In this document: piece by piece, positions 1 through 9,125 of the stretch
Layout: each line of letters starts with the position of its first letter
How positions within the stretch are numbered: the stretch's first letter is position 1
Translations under genes and position numbers: made by a program
Notes under the pieces: model-generated
What the model was told of the DNA's origin: nothing
The model's database searches: none
The model's input: only the letters and a program-made list of their open reading frames with translations
Origin: Prochlorococcus sp. AG-363-P08
Lineage (GTDB): Bacteria > Cyanobacteriota > Cyanobacteriia > PCC-6307 > Cyanobiaceae
Direction: 5' to 3'
Assembly (NCBI GenBank): GCA_003278195.1
Contig: QCGE01000007.1
Coordinates: 1-64,000 of the forward strand
DNA: 64,000 nucleotides

Positions 1-46
1 AGCTATTTGACCTCCTTATAGATTGAGCGGTTTCCATTCTTTTTTA

Positions 47-2587
47 TCAATTGATGAATTCTGGTATTTTGTCGAAATTTAGATATCTATAAATGTCTTT
101 AGATAATGGTCTTATTTTTTGTGCAGCTACTAGATTGTATTCTTCTAGACTAGGAATATGACCTAATAGAGCACATACAGCAGCAAGTTCGGCACTTCCT
201 AAGAAGACCTGTGCTCCGTTGCCAAGCCTATTATTGAAGTTACGTGTGCTGGTTGAGAAAACAGTAGAATTGTCTTCTACACGAGCTTGATTCCCCATGC
301 ATAATGAACATCCAGGCATTTCCATTCTGCTGCCTGATTTCTCAAATATTTTATAATAACCTTCAGCTTTTAGTATTTCTTCATCCATTCTTGTAGGTGG
401 ACAAACCCAAATTGTAGCTTTGCTTTTTCCTGCATTTTCTAATATTTTAGCAGCTGCTCTGTAATGACCTATGTTAGTCATACATGACCCGATAAAGACT
501 TCTTGAATAGGAGTGCCAGCAACTTCACTTAAAAGTTTTACGTTGTCTGGATCATTAGGGCATGCCAAAATTGGTTCCTTTAAGTCGTTTAAATCAATAT
601 CAATAATTTCCGCATACTCAGCATTTTTATCAGCTTTAATTAGTTTTGGATTAGCTAGCCAACTTTCCATATCCTCTATACGTCTTTGAATAGTTCTTGA
701 GTCTTCATATCCTTTCTTAATCATATTTTTTAGTAATGCAACATTGCTCCGTAGATATTCACTAACAGTATCTTCAGACAGCTTTATTGAACAACCTGCA
801 CAGGATCTTTCTGCAGTCGCATCTGTTAATTCAAATGCTTGTTCAAGCTTTAAGTTCGGGAGTCCTTCTATTTCCATTATTTTTCCATTGAATATATTTT
901 TTTTATTTTCTTTGGTAATGGTTAATAACCCTCTTTGAATTGCTATCCAAGGAATTCCATTCACTACATCTCTTAATGTGATTCCTGTTTGTAGTTCTCC
1001 TTTAAATCTGATTAATACTGATTCAGGCATATCCAGAGGCATTGCCCCAATCGCAGCAGCAAATGCAACAACTCCAGAACCTCCCGGGAATGATATTCCT
1101 AGTGGAAAGCGCGTATGACTGTCGCCTCCAGTGCCAACTGTATCTGGTAAAAGCATTCTATTTAGCCAGCTATGAATGATTCCGTCCCCAGGACGCAGTG
1201 CGACTCCTCCTCGTTGTGCAAAAAAATCGGGTAACTCTGCATGTGTTTTTAAATCGATAGGTTTTGGATAGGCAGCCGTATGGCAAAAGCTTTGCATTAC
1301 GAGATCAGCGGAGAAGCCCAGACATGCAAGTTCTTTCATCTCATCTCTTGTCATCGGACCTGTAGTGTCTTGACTTCCAACAGTTGTCATTATTGGTTCA
1401 CAACTGGTACCTGGACTAATTCCCTCGAGTCCACATGCCCGACCCACAATTTTCTGAGCTTGTGTATATCCCTTAAGTTCTTTCTTTAGTGAACTTGGAC
1501 GAATAAATATGTCAGAGGACCCAAGTTCTAATTTTGCTCTTACTTTATCAGTCAAGGCACGTCCAATCATTAATGGTATCCTTCCTCCGGCGCGGATTTC
1601 ATCAGTTATAGTTCTTGGATTCAGGTTAAATTCAGCTACGATTTCTTTTTGTTCATTTTCTATTTTTCCTTCCATAGTTTTAATGGTAATAATATCACCA
1701 CTTTTTAGGTTGCTTACCTCACATTCGATTGGCAGACTTCCTGAATCTTCAGCAGTATTAAAGAAAATAGGTGCGATTTTTCCTCCAATTATAATCCCAC
1801 CAGAACGTTTATTTGGAACATAAGGTATATCATTTCCTATATGCCAAAGAACAGAGTTAATAGCTGATTTCCTAGAACTACCAGTTCCTACTACATCACC
1901 TACAAAAGCTATCGGATGACCATTCTCTTTTAGCTGCTGTATTTCTTTTAGACTATTAGGAGCTCGTGTTTCAAGCATTGTCAAAGCATGCAGCGGAATA
2001 TCAGGCCTGGTAGTTGCATGTGTCGCTGGGGATAAATCATCTGTATTTATTTCTCCATCTACTTTGAAAATAGTTAGTGTTATTTCTGGCGAAATTTTAG
2101 CTTTAGAGGTGAACCATTCACCATTAGCCCAGCTATTGATTACTTGCTTTGCGAATTTGTTGGTTTTGGCAAGTTCTAATACATCATTTACTGAATCATA
2201 AACTAGTAATGTATTACTTAGTCCTTTAGCGGCACAAGCTGCTAAATCTTGATCATTATTTGTTAGAAATTCAATTAGTGCTGCAACGTTATAACCGCCA
2301 ATCATCGTCCCTAATAATCGAACTGCTTCATAAGGGCTCATTAAATTGCTTTTGATATTGCCAATGCCTACTGCTTTAAGCCAAGTTGCTTTTACATAAG
2401 ATGCTTCATCTACCCCAGGCGGTACTCGTTCTGTTAGCAGCTTGAGAAGTTCAGGACCCTTACCATCATTAAACTCTTCTTTTTCAAGCAGCTCTGTAAG
2501 GCTTTTGGTTTGATCTGCATCGAGTGGAAGAGGAGGAACCCCCATTTTCTCTCGTGCTGATGCGAGTTTTCGGTAGTTATCTATCAT
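47..2587 (-). CDS. acnB: Aconitate hydratase B (AcnB)
   Basis: Bifunctional aconitate hydratase / 2-methylisocitrate dehydratase, a cytosolic [4Fe-4S] enzyme converting citrate to isocitrate in the incomplete cyanobacterial TCA pathway that feeds 2-oxoglutarate to nitrogen assimilation. The 846 residues have the AcnB order: an N-terminal HEAT-like domain (about 1-160), then the swivel domain with DDLSPATHA and GTGSSRKSA, then the catalytic domains. Iron-sulfur ligand cysteines are visible in GSCMTNIGHYR and PGCSLCMGN near the C-terminus. The length is close to the usual 850-870 residues, so the gene looks intact. It is divergent from the DAHP synthase gene across a 128-bp gap. Family assignment is very secure. 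Confidence 0.97.
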   Translation of the reverse strand: MIDNYRKLASAREKMGVPPLPLDADQTKSLTELLEKEEFNDGKGPELLKLLTERVPPGVDEASYVKATWLKAVGIGNIKSNLMSPYEAVRLLGTMIGGYNVAALIEFLTNNDQDLAACAAKGLSNTLLVYDSVNDVLELAKTNKFAKQVINSWANGEWFTSKAKISPEITLTIFKVDGEINTDDLSPATHATTRPDIPLHALTMLETRAPNSLKEIQQLKENGHPIAFVGDVVGTGSSRKSAINSVLWHIGNDIPYVPNKRSGGIIIGGKIAPIFFNTAEDSGSLPIECEVSNLKSGDIITIKTMEGKIENEQKEIVAEFNLNPRTITDEIRAGGRIPLMIGRALTDKVRAKLELGSSDIFIRPSSLKKELKGYTQAQKIVGRACGLEGISPGTSCEPIMTTVGSQDTTGPMTRDEMKELACLGFSADLVMQSFCHTAAYPKPIDLKTHAELPDFFAQRGGVALRPGDGIIHSWLNRMLLPDTVGTGGDSHTRFPLGISFPGGSGVVAFAAAIGAMPLDMPESVLIRFKGELQTGITLRDVVNGIPWIAIQRGLLTITKENKKNIFNGKIMEIEGLPNLKLEQAFELTDATAERSCAGCSIKLSEDTVSEYLRSNVALLKNMIKKGYEDSRTIQRRIEDMESWLANPKLIKADKNAEYAEIIDIDLNDLKEPILACPNDPDNVKLLSEVAGTPIQEVFIGSCMTNIGHYRAAAKILENAGKSKATIWVCPPTRMDEEILKAEGYYKIFEKSGSRMEMPGCSLCMGNQARVEDNSTVFSTSTRNFNNRLGNGAQVFLGSAELAAVCALLGHIPSLEEYNLVAAQKIRPLSKDIYRYLNFDKIPEFIN

Positions 2588-2715
2588 TTTGAGGATTCCT
2601 CATTTCGCGAATCAGTTCCCATTCTTGTATGCCACCGATACCTTTTGTATCCATAATCATATTCAAATCAAATTCTGGCTGCTCTTGGGACCGTTGTTAA
2701 TTACCCTAGGGAGTC

Positions 2716-3789
2716 ATGATCATTCGCCATATGACCACCACTTCAGATCTACATGTGGTGGATACGCGACCTTTGGTTCCACCAGCACTTCTACATCGTG
2801 ATTTACCTATAGATGATGAGGCTCTTGAAACTGTCTCGTCTAGTCGAAGGAGAATTCAAGCTATTCTTCGAGGAGAAGATAAACGTTTATTAGTAATTGT
2901 TGGGCCATGCTCAGTTCATGATGTTGATGCGGCTAAGGATTATGCGGAACAACTGCATAACTTGCGGCATTTATATAGCTCTCAATTAGAGATAGTAATG
3001 AGAGTTTATTTTGAAAAACCTAGGACTACAGTGGGTTGGAAAGGCCTTATTAACGATCCTCATTTAGATGGTTCTTATGACATTAATACTGGTTTACGAA
3101 GAGCTCGGACTTTATTGTTGCATCTTGCGAGAGAAGGTATGCCATCAGCTACTGAGTTACTAGATCCTGTTGTACCGCAATATATTGCAGATCTAATTAG
3201 TTGGACAGCTATTGGTGCCCGAACTACCGAGAGTCAAACACATAGGGAAATGGCTTCAGGTTTGTCGATGCCAATTGGTTATAAGAATGGAACTGATGGA
3301 ACAGCAACTATTGCTATTAATGCAATGCAAGCGGCATCAAAACCACATCATTTTCTAGGTATAAATAAAGATGGTCATGCCTCTATAGTTACTACTACTG
3401 GTAACCCAGATGGTCATTTAGTTTTAAGAGGTGGTAAATCGGGCACTAATTATCATGAAGAAGCTGTTTGTCAAGTCTCACAAGAGTTAGCGAAAGTAAG
3501 TTTGCCTCAGAAATTAATGATTGATTGTAGTCATGGTAATTCAAATAAGGATTTCAAGAGGCAATCTGATGTTCTAAAAGAAGTTTCTAGTCAAATTATA
3601 AATGGTTCTAACAATATTATGGGAGTCATGTTGGAGAGTCATCTTGTAGAGGGTAATCAATCCATTCCAAGAGATTTGTCAACTCTTGTCTATGGGCAAA
3701 GCATCACAGATGCTTGCATAGATATAGAAACAACGGCGTCACTTCTAGAAGAGCTAGCAAGTTCAGTGACTTCTTCGGGTGTTAGTTAG
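2716..3789 (+). CDS. aroG: 3-deoxy-7-phosphoheptulonate (DAHP) synthase, class I
   Basis: First enzyme of the shikimate pathway, condensing phosphoenolpyruvate with erythrose 4-phosphate. The class I (AroF/G/H type) signatures are present in order: VGPCSVHD near residue 67, the FEKPRTTVGWKGL block near residue 100, and PIGYKNGTDG near residue 190. The 357-residue length is normal. Two starts are possible. The first ATG has a purine-rich AGGGAG only 2 nt upstream, which is too close; the ATG at 2731 (MTTTSDL) leaves a better gap and matches usual N-termini, so the protein may be 352 residues. It converges with the next gene, with only 8 bp between stop codons. Which allosteric isozyme type it is cannot be read from the sequence. 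Confidence 0.95.
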   Translation: MIIRHMTTTSDLHVVDTRPLVPPALLHRDLPIDDEALETVSSSRRRIQAILRGEDKRLLVIVGPCSVHDVDAAKDYAEQLHNLRHLYSSQLEIVMRVYFEKPRTTVGWKGLINDPHLDGSYDINTGLRRARTLLLHLAREGMPSATELLDPVVPQYIADLISWTAIGARTTESQTHREMASGLSMPIGYKNGTDGTATIAINAMQAASKPHHFLGINKDGHASIVTTTGNPDGHLVLRGGKSGTNYHEEAVCQVSQELAKVSLPQKLMIDCSHGNSNKDFKRQSDVLKEVSSQIINGSNNIMGVMLESHLVEGNQSIPRDLSTLVYGQSITDACIDIETTASLLEELASSVTSSGVS

Positions 3790-3797
3790 GTACAAAT

Positions 3798-4445
3798 TTA
3801 AGACAGAAATGACCAGCTAAAGGCAACGCCTAAAGGGACTGTTAGATTGTCAATTCCTAGGTTACCTATTTGTTCTAAGGATACAGCTAAAAGTGATATT
3901 CCTAAGATTTCAATTTGATTTAATTCATAACTACTATAAAAATTTATCATCCATAAGCTTACAAAACTAATTATAAACATTGTCAAAGTCCCAACGATTG
4001 ATTTTTCTTGGCCTGATACTTTCCATTTAAATGATTTAATTCGACTTCCTAGAAGCCCAGCAAAGCCATCACCAAATGCCATGACTAAAATTCCGGCAAT
4101 CATTGGTGCTGGCTGCTTTGTCCAGAAAAAATAAATCAGAATCGTTATTGATAGGGCATATGCAACGGTTCCATAGCTTCTGCGCTTTATGTCTTCAAAT
4201 GTTTTCAGTAAACCCCATTGAAGATTTGCTAGCAGACTAATTGTAATTGTTCCTGCAAAAATCAACGCAACTTCTTGGGGTATTTGAAACCACCATGCTA
4301 TCGGAATCGCTGGACCAGTGCCTATATGAACTATTTTACGACTTAGCTCTTTTTGGCTTGGAAATTTTTTCCCAGAAACTATTGCTACAAGCAATACAAA
4401 GATTATCCAACTAACAATAATGATTAGTGGAAGTATGCTTCTCAA
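3798..4445 (-). CDS. Phytol/dolichol kinase-family integral membrane protein
   Basis: A 215-residue polytopic membrane protein with about six or seven hydrophobic segments. It carries the RKIVHIGTG motif near residue 36 and the AFGDGFAGLLGSRI motif near residue 123, typical of the CTP-dependent polyprenol/phytol kinase and cytidylyltransferase-like superfamily. In cyanobacteria a relative recycles phytol from chlorophyll breakdown towards tocopherol or chlorophyll, so phytol kinase is the best guess; phosphatidate cytidylyltransferase-like annotation is the alternative. The substrate is inferred, not visible. It lies 8 bp downstream of the sigma factor gene on the same strand, so the two may be cotranscribed. 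Confidence 0.8.
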   Translation of the reverse strand: MRSILPLIIIVSWIIFVLLVAIVSGKKFPSQKELSRKIVHIGTGPAIPIAWWFQIPQEVALIFAGTITISLLANLQWGLLKTFEDIKRRSYGTVAYALSITILIYFFWTKQPAPMIAGILVMAFGDGFAGLLGSRIKSFKWKVSGQEKSIVGTLTMFIISFVSLWMINFYSSYELNQIEILGISLLAVSLEQIGNLGIDNLTVPLGVAFSWSFLS

Positions 4446-4453
4446 TTGAATAA

Positions 4454-5473
4454 CTATGCTGCCTCTTGATGTGTAGTCATTACACGTAATTTTAGGATCG
4501 CTTTTGCTTCTAGTTGCCGGACTCTTTCTCTAGACACATTAATTTGCCTACCAATTTCAGCGAGTGTCAAAGGCTCTTCTCCATCTAATCCAAATCTTAA
4601 TCGAAGTATTTTTTGTTCTCTTTCATTGAGTTGGGATAACCATCCGCCTAAATGTTCTTTTTGGATACTTCTATCCATTCCTTCCATTGGCTCAGATCCA
4701 TTTGGATCTGGGATTAGTTCACCTAAGGTACTTCTGTCTTCCTCTCCTCTTGCATGTGCATCTAGTGATGCACATGGTGCACTTTGTGCAACTAAATCTT
4801 CCAAGTCTTTTGGGTCTAGTCCCATCGCATTCGCCAGTTCTAATCTGTTGGGTTGACGCCCAAAACGATGTGACAACTCCCTTGAGATTCTTCTCATTTT
4901 AGAAAGTTTTTCACTTATATGAATTGGTAGGCGAATAGTTCTTGCACTGTTATCAATTGCTCTAGTCATTCCTTGCCTAATCCACCAATACGCATAAGTA
5001 GAAAATTTGTACCCCATAGCAGGGTCAAATTTATCTACTGCTCGTTCTAGTCCTATGGCACCTTCTTGAACAAGATCCAGTAGTTCTAGGCCTTGGTTTT
5101 GGTATTTTTTCGCGACACTTACTACTAAGCGTAGATTTGCGGCCATCATTCTGTCTCTAGCTCGTTTTCCCATTCGAATTTGATGCCTTTGCCTAGGTGT
5201 TTGTTCCTTAGGCGGAATTGAGAGAAGCTCTTTCATGGCTTGGACATGATGAGCTAGTTCAATTTCTTCAGCAGGAGTTAGGAGAGGAACTCTCCCAATG
5301 CTGCTTAGATAAAAACCAATTGAATCTGTAGCTAGTCGCCCACTTTGCTTTCCGTTGTTTTTTGAGCTTTGCTTTGTTCGATTTTTAGATTCTTGTTTTG
5401 TCTTGGATGCAAAAGACAAATCAGCACTAGATTGTGCAGAACTGCTCTTAGCAGACTCCAGAGGGATCCCCAT
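4454..5473 (-). CDS. Group 2 sigma-70 family RNA polymerase sigma factor
   Basis: Non-essential RpoD-like sigma factor. Sigma region 1.2 begins at YLSSIGRVPLLTPAEE. Region 2 contains DLVQEGAIGLERAVDKFDP and YAYWWIRQ, which bind core enzyme and recognise the -10 element. Region 4.2 ends the protein with TLAEIGRQINVSRERVRQLE, the -35 recognition helix. It lacks the long acidic N-terminus of the primary sigma factor, which places it in group 2. The reading frame extends upstream to a TTG at 5503, but I prefer the ATG at 5473 (MGIPLES), giving 339 residues. The N-terminal 60 residues are Ser/Lys-rich and low complexity. A paralogue lies at 38.5 kb; the two are clearly different genes. Confidence 0.93.
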   Translation of the reverse strand: MGIPLESAKSSSAQSSADLSFASKTKQESKNRTKQSSKNNGKQSGRLATDSIGFYLSSIGRVPLLTPAEEIELAHHVQAMKELLSIPPKEQTPRQRHQIRMGKRARDRMMAANLRLVVSVAKKYQNQGLELLDLVQEGAIGLERAVDKFDPAMGYKFSTYAYWWIRQGMTRAIDNSARTIRLPIHISEKLSKMRRISRELSHRFGRQPNRLELANAMGLDPKDLEDLVAQSAPCASLDAHARGEEDRSTLGELIPDPNGSEPMEGMDRSIQKEHLGGWLSQLNEREQKILRLRFGLDGEEPLTLAEIGRQINVSRERVRQLEAKAILKLRVMTTHQEAA

Positions 5474-5662
5474 CACCCTGACTCCTGAATTAGATTTGGT
5501 CAAAATTTAGCACCAACTTTCTAATTAAGCAGACATAAATATGAAATCTTTCAGTAGCTCATAGGCTAATTTGATCAAGTTAGAGATTGCTTCTAGGTAT
5601 AAATCCTGAGAATTCAAGCAAATTTATTTATATTTTTCAATTATCTTGATGCTGAGGATTAC

Positions 5663-5690
5663 ATTCACAGTGTGTCACTGCACAGTGAAT
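5663..5690. repeat. Interrupted inverted repeat next to the ppk stop codon
   Basis: Two 10-bp arms, ATTCACAGTG and CACAGTGAAT, flank an 8-bp spacer and pair except for one mismatch. The dyad starts directly after the ppk stop codon on the minus strand. No T-tract follows in either direction, so it is not a convincing intrinsic terminator. It could be a 3'-end stabilising hairpin or part of the regulatory region between ppk and the sigma gene. Confidence 0.4.
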
Positions 5691-7805
5691 CTATTTCCAG
5701 AAATCAATTATTTTTCTTTGCGAAGAAGATGGATTTCCTTTTGGTTTTCGACGAACGAAGGTTCCACTGCCTAACATATCCCAGGCACCATAATTATCTT
5801 TGAGATAAATCTCTAAAAGATCTTCTATACGTTTAAGCAATTCTGGCTCTTCAATAGGCGTAATTGCTTCTACACGCCTATCCAAATTCCTGCGCATCCA
5901 GTCCGCACTGCCTATATATGCTTCTGAGCTGCCATCATTAAAGAACCAAAACACTCTAGAATGCTCTAAGAATTGACCAATGATGCTTACTACGGTGATG
6001 TTCTCACTTTGGTTAATGATCCCAGGATAAAGACAACACATCCCTCTTATGATTAGCTCGATTTTGACGCCTGCTTGCGAGGCTTCATATAAAAGATTAA
6101 TTATTGATGTATCAACTAGTGAATTCATCTTTGCTCGAATATGACCTTTTTTACCTTCTTTCGCATTTTTGATTTCTCTGCGTATTAAAGATTCCATACC
6201 TTTGCGTAGTGTTACAGGAGCTACTAGTAGCTTTCGAAAAGTTTGTTGTTTTGAAAAACCTGTTAAGTAATTAAATAATTCGACTAAATCTTTTCCTAAG
6301 TCTTCTCTCGCAGTTAGTAGGCCAAGATCAGTATATATTTTAGATGTTTTTGAATTGTAATTTCCTGTACCAATATGCATGTAACTTTGTAGTCCTTTTG
6401 TTTCATTTCTGATAACTAGTACTATTTTTGTATGAGTTTTTAGGCCTACAACGCCATAAACAACATGTACTCCAGATTGTTCTAAGTGACGGGCCCACTG
6501 GATATTATTATCTTCATCAAATCTAGCCTTTAACTCCACAAGAGCCATTACCTGCTTTCCATTTTCAGCAGCTCGTATGAGTGCGTCAATTATAGGGGAG
6601 TCTTTGGATATTCTGTAGAGGGTCATTTTTATAGCTAAGACTTTAGGGTCATCTGCTGATTGACTGATGAATTCTTCTACTGTTGTGGAAAATAGATCAT
6701 ATGGGTGATGTAACAGGATATCTTTACTGCGAATTACTGAGAATATACTTTCGAACTCCTCTTTTTTTAAAGATAATTCCTCTTGCTCACTTGTTTGACT
6801 TCTGGAAAGGGTTTTTGGAGTTTTCCCCTGATGTTTTGAATATTTGAGGGTGGGGCTAGGTAAATTTGTTAATTCAAATATGTCGTCATATCCAAGCAAA
6901 CTATTTGACAAATAGAGATCTTCTCTTTTTATATCAAGACCTTTGCTAAGTAAATTAATTACACTATTAGGCATATTACGTGATACCTCTAGCCTTACAA
7001 TTTCTCCACCAATACGTCGTTTTCTAAGTCCTTCCTCCATAGCAATCATGAGATCATCAGCTTCAATATCTCTTAGCTCAAGGTCAGCATCTCTAGTTAC
7101 TCTGAAGCAATAATGCTCTATGATCTTCATTCCTGGGAAGAGCAGGCTTAAATTGAAACTCAATAATTGTTCAAGAGGAACTAAGGTCTGACTATATTCA
7201 GATTTCTTATCTATAAGCTTATTTGGTATTTGAATAAACCTGTTAATACTTTTTTGAGGAACTTTTACACGAACAAACTGTTGCTTTCCATTTGATGGAT
7301 TGCTTATAATGGCAGCAACATTTAGACTTAGATTGCTAACGAATGGAAATGGATGTGCGGGATCTACAGCTAAGGGTGTGAGGATTGGAAATATCTCTTT
7401 TTGAAAGTAATCATTAATCCAAATTGTTTGATCTTTATTTAAACATTTGTAGTCGCATATGTTGATACCTTCTTTTTTTAACTCTACTTTTAGTTGCTTT
7501 TCATAATGGTTTTCTTGTAATTTAAGTAAAGGTAATAGATGTGCACGAATTTCTTCTAATTGATCTAAAGGTGTTTTACCATCTTCACTTAGCTTTGTAA
7601 TACCTGCTTCTACTTGCGATTTAAGTGAAGCAACACGAACCATAAAGAACTCGTCTAAATTATTGCTAAAAATAGCGCTAAATTTTGCTTGTTCTAATAA
7701 TGGAGTATTTTTGTCAAGAGCAAGAGCAAGAACGCGTTTATTGAACTCAAGCCAACTCAACTCACGATTTAAATAAAGCTTTTTAATTTGAACATCTTTC
7801 TTCAT
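5691..7805 (-). CDS. ppk: Polyphosphate kinase 1
   Basis: Makes inorganic polyphosphate reversibly from ATP, a phosphorus store that matters in phosphate-poor ocean water. The 704 residues span the four PPK1 domains: an N-terminal helical domain (LNRELSWLEFN at 12-22), the head domain, and two phospholipase-D-like catalytic domains. His458 in GLKTHTK is the expected autophosphorylated residue, and His615 in FLEHSR is the second conserved histidine. The region about 320-350 is a divergent Ser/Lys-rich linker. Full length and intact. The gene follows the MFS transporter gene on the same strand after an 82-bp gap. No Pho box was identified. Confidence 0.97.
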   Translation of the reverse strand: MKKDVQIKKLYLNRELSWLEFNKRVLALALDKNTPLLEQAKFSAIFSNNLDEFFMVRVASLKSQVEAGITKLSEDGKTPLDQLEEIRAHLLPLLKLQENHYEKQLKVELKKEGINICDYKCLNKDQTIWINDYFQKEIFPILTPLAVDPAHPFPFVSNLSLNVAAIISNPSNGKQQFVRVKVPQKSINRFIQIPNKLIDKKSEYSQTLVPLEQLLSFNLSLLFPGMKIIEHYCFRVTRDADLELRDIEADDLMIAMEEGLRKRRIGGEIVRLEVSRNMPNSVINLLSKGLDIKREDLYLSNSLLGYDDIFELTNLPSPTLKYSKHQGKTPKTLSRSQTSEQEELSLKKEEFESIFSVIRSKDILLHHPYDLFSTTVEEFISQSADDPKVLAIKMTLYRISKDSPIIDALIRAAENGKQVMALVELKARFDEDNNIQWARHLEQSGVHVVYGVVGLKTHTKIVLVIRNETKGLQSYMHIGTGNYNSKTSKIYTDLGLLTAREDLGKDLVELFNYLTGFSKQQTFRKLLVAPVTLRKGMESLIRREIKNAKEGKKGHIRAKMNSLVDTSIINLLYEASQAGVKIELIIRGMCCLYPGIINQSENITVVSIIGQFLEHSRVFWFFNDGSSEAYIGSADWMRRNLDRRVEAITPIEEPELLKRIEDLLEIYLKDNYGAWDMLGSGTFVRRKPKGNPSSSQRKIIDFWK

Positions 7806-7887
7806 GTCGACTTGTATGTGAGGTTAACCAAGAAAAATACTAATTCTTTCTTTAGCTACATTATTATAGCTACTCATCTAGCATTTT

Positions 7888-9114
7888 TTAGTAATTCATT
7901 CTCTTTATAGATTTTTTACTTACTAATGTTATAACTAATGCAACGAAGCCAGATGCTATTACAAAAGGACTTTTCGGACCTATCAAGTCATAACTTAATC
8001 CAGCCAAAGGAGGTCCAAGAAAACTTCCAAGACTCTGTAGTGCCTGGAGACTACCTAATGCTGCGCCCTGGCCATTGGTATTCAGCCTTCTAGAAACCAA
8101 ACTTCGTAAACAAGGTGTCACCAGCCCTGTTCCAAACGCCAAAATCGCGACAGCAGTGAAGATATATTGCTTTGCATCTTCAATATTGCTTAAAGGAATA
8201 ATTAAACAGCCTGTTATCACAAAAATCAAACCTATTATCGTTAACTTTTTTTCACCGAATCTTTTTACTAATGGTCCAATTAATCCACCCTGGACCACAG
8301 TTGCCACTATTCCAACAATCAGGAATGCAGTGGTTGATAGTTCAGGTCCCCAGTTAAATCTCTCTTTGAAATAGAGAACAAGTATCGCTGTAAATCCATT
8401 AAAAGCAAGAAAGAATAGAAAAAAACCTACACACAATCCACCTACAGATGGATTAAGTATTATTTCCTTCACTTTTTTGATAGGGTTAAGTTCTCTTTTT
8501 TTTGGCATAGAAGTAGTACGAGCTTCTATTGGGTGGGTTTCAGGTAAAAGTATTAGAACTACAGCAAGATTTATCAATGCAAATCCAGTAGCTACCCATA
8601 CAGGAAGCGAAAAAGATAAGCGAGCTAGTTGTCCTCCTAAAAATGGTCCTAATATGAAGCCCAACCCAAATGCAACTCCGATAAGTCCAAAAGCCTTTGC
8701 TCGTTTTTCTGGAGTGCTTATATCGGCAAGAACAGCTCCTGCAGTAGCAGCAGTCCCTCCACTAATCCCATCAATTAGCCTACCTGCAAAGAGCAACATC
8801 AATGGGATTGTTGATCCTTTAGGCCATTCCAGACTGATTGTTATTGCAAAAAGACCTAGACCAAAGACCGATCCAGCCACGCATGATGCAATTATTGGAC
8901 GCCTACCAAAACGGTCACTTAATGCTCCTATTAAAGGAGTCGCTACAAATTGAGCCAGTGCATAGCTTCCTGCTAGTAGTCCTAATGTACGTCCATCAGT
9001 ATGAAAATCTGCTAATAGAAATGGTAGAAGCGGAAAAACGATGCTTTCTCCAAGTCTGTCATTTAGCAGTGTAAGGAAGGTGCTTAGTAGGATTGGAATT
9101 TTTGGTTTTTTCAT
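7888..9114 (-). CDS. Major facilitator superfamily efflux transporter
   Basis: A 408-residue inner-membrane protein with about 12 hydrophobic segments in two halves. The MFS motif A appears as GALSDRFGRRP after the second helix (near residue 65), with a degenerate copy in the second half. The RLIDGISGG motif (near residue 113) and the overall pattern resemble the TetA/drug:H+ antiporter group, so export of a small molecule by proton antiport is the likely activity. The substrate cannot be deduced. It sits 11 bp downstream of the TrpD-like gene on the same strand. Nothing suggests truncation. Confidence 0.88.
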   Translation of the reverse strand: MKKPKIPILLSTFLTLLNDRLGESIVFPLLPFLLADFHTDGRTLGLLAGSYALAQFVATPLIGALSDRFGRRPIIASCVAGSVFGLGLFAITISLEWPKGSTIPLMLLFAGRLIDGISGGTAATAGAVLADISTPEKRAKAFGLIGVAFGLGFILGPFLGGQLARLSFSLPVWVATGFALINLAVVLILLPETHPIEARTTSMPKKRELNPIKKVKEIILNPSVGGLCVGFFLFFLAFNGFTAILVLYFKERFNWGPELSTTAFLIVGIVATVVQGGLIGPLVKRFGEKKLTIIGLIFVITGCLIIPLSNIEDAKQYIFTAVAILAFGTGLVTPCLRSLVSRRLNTNGQGAALGSLQALQSLGSFLGPPLAGLSYDLIGPKSPFVIASGFVALVITLVSKKSIKRMNY

Positions 9115-9125
9115 TTGTATAATTT

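Noticed and set aside
744-1823. Plus-strand frames of 64-104 codons inside acnB
   Set aside because: They lie opposite acnB, whose protein is complete and well conserved; their compositions (repeated Ser/Leu/Ile runs) look like antisense shadows.
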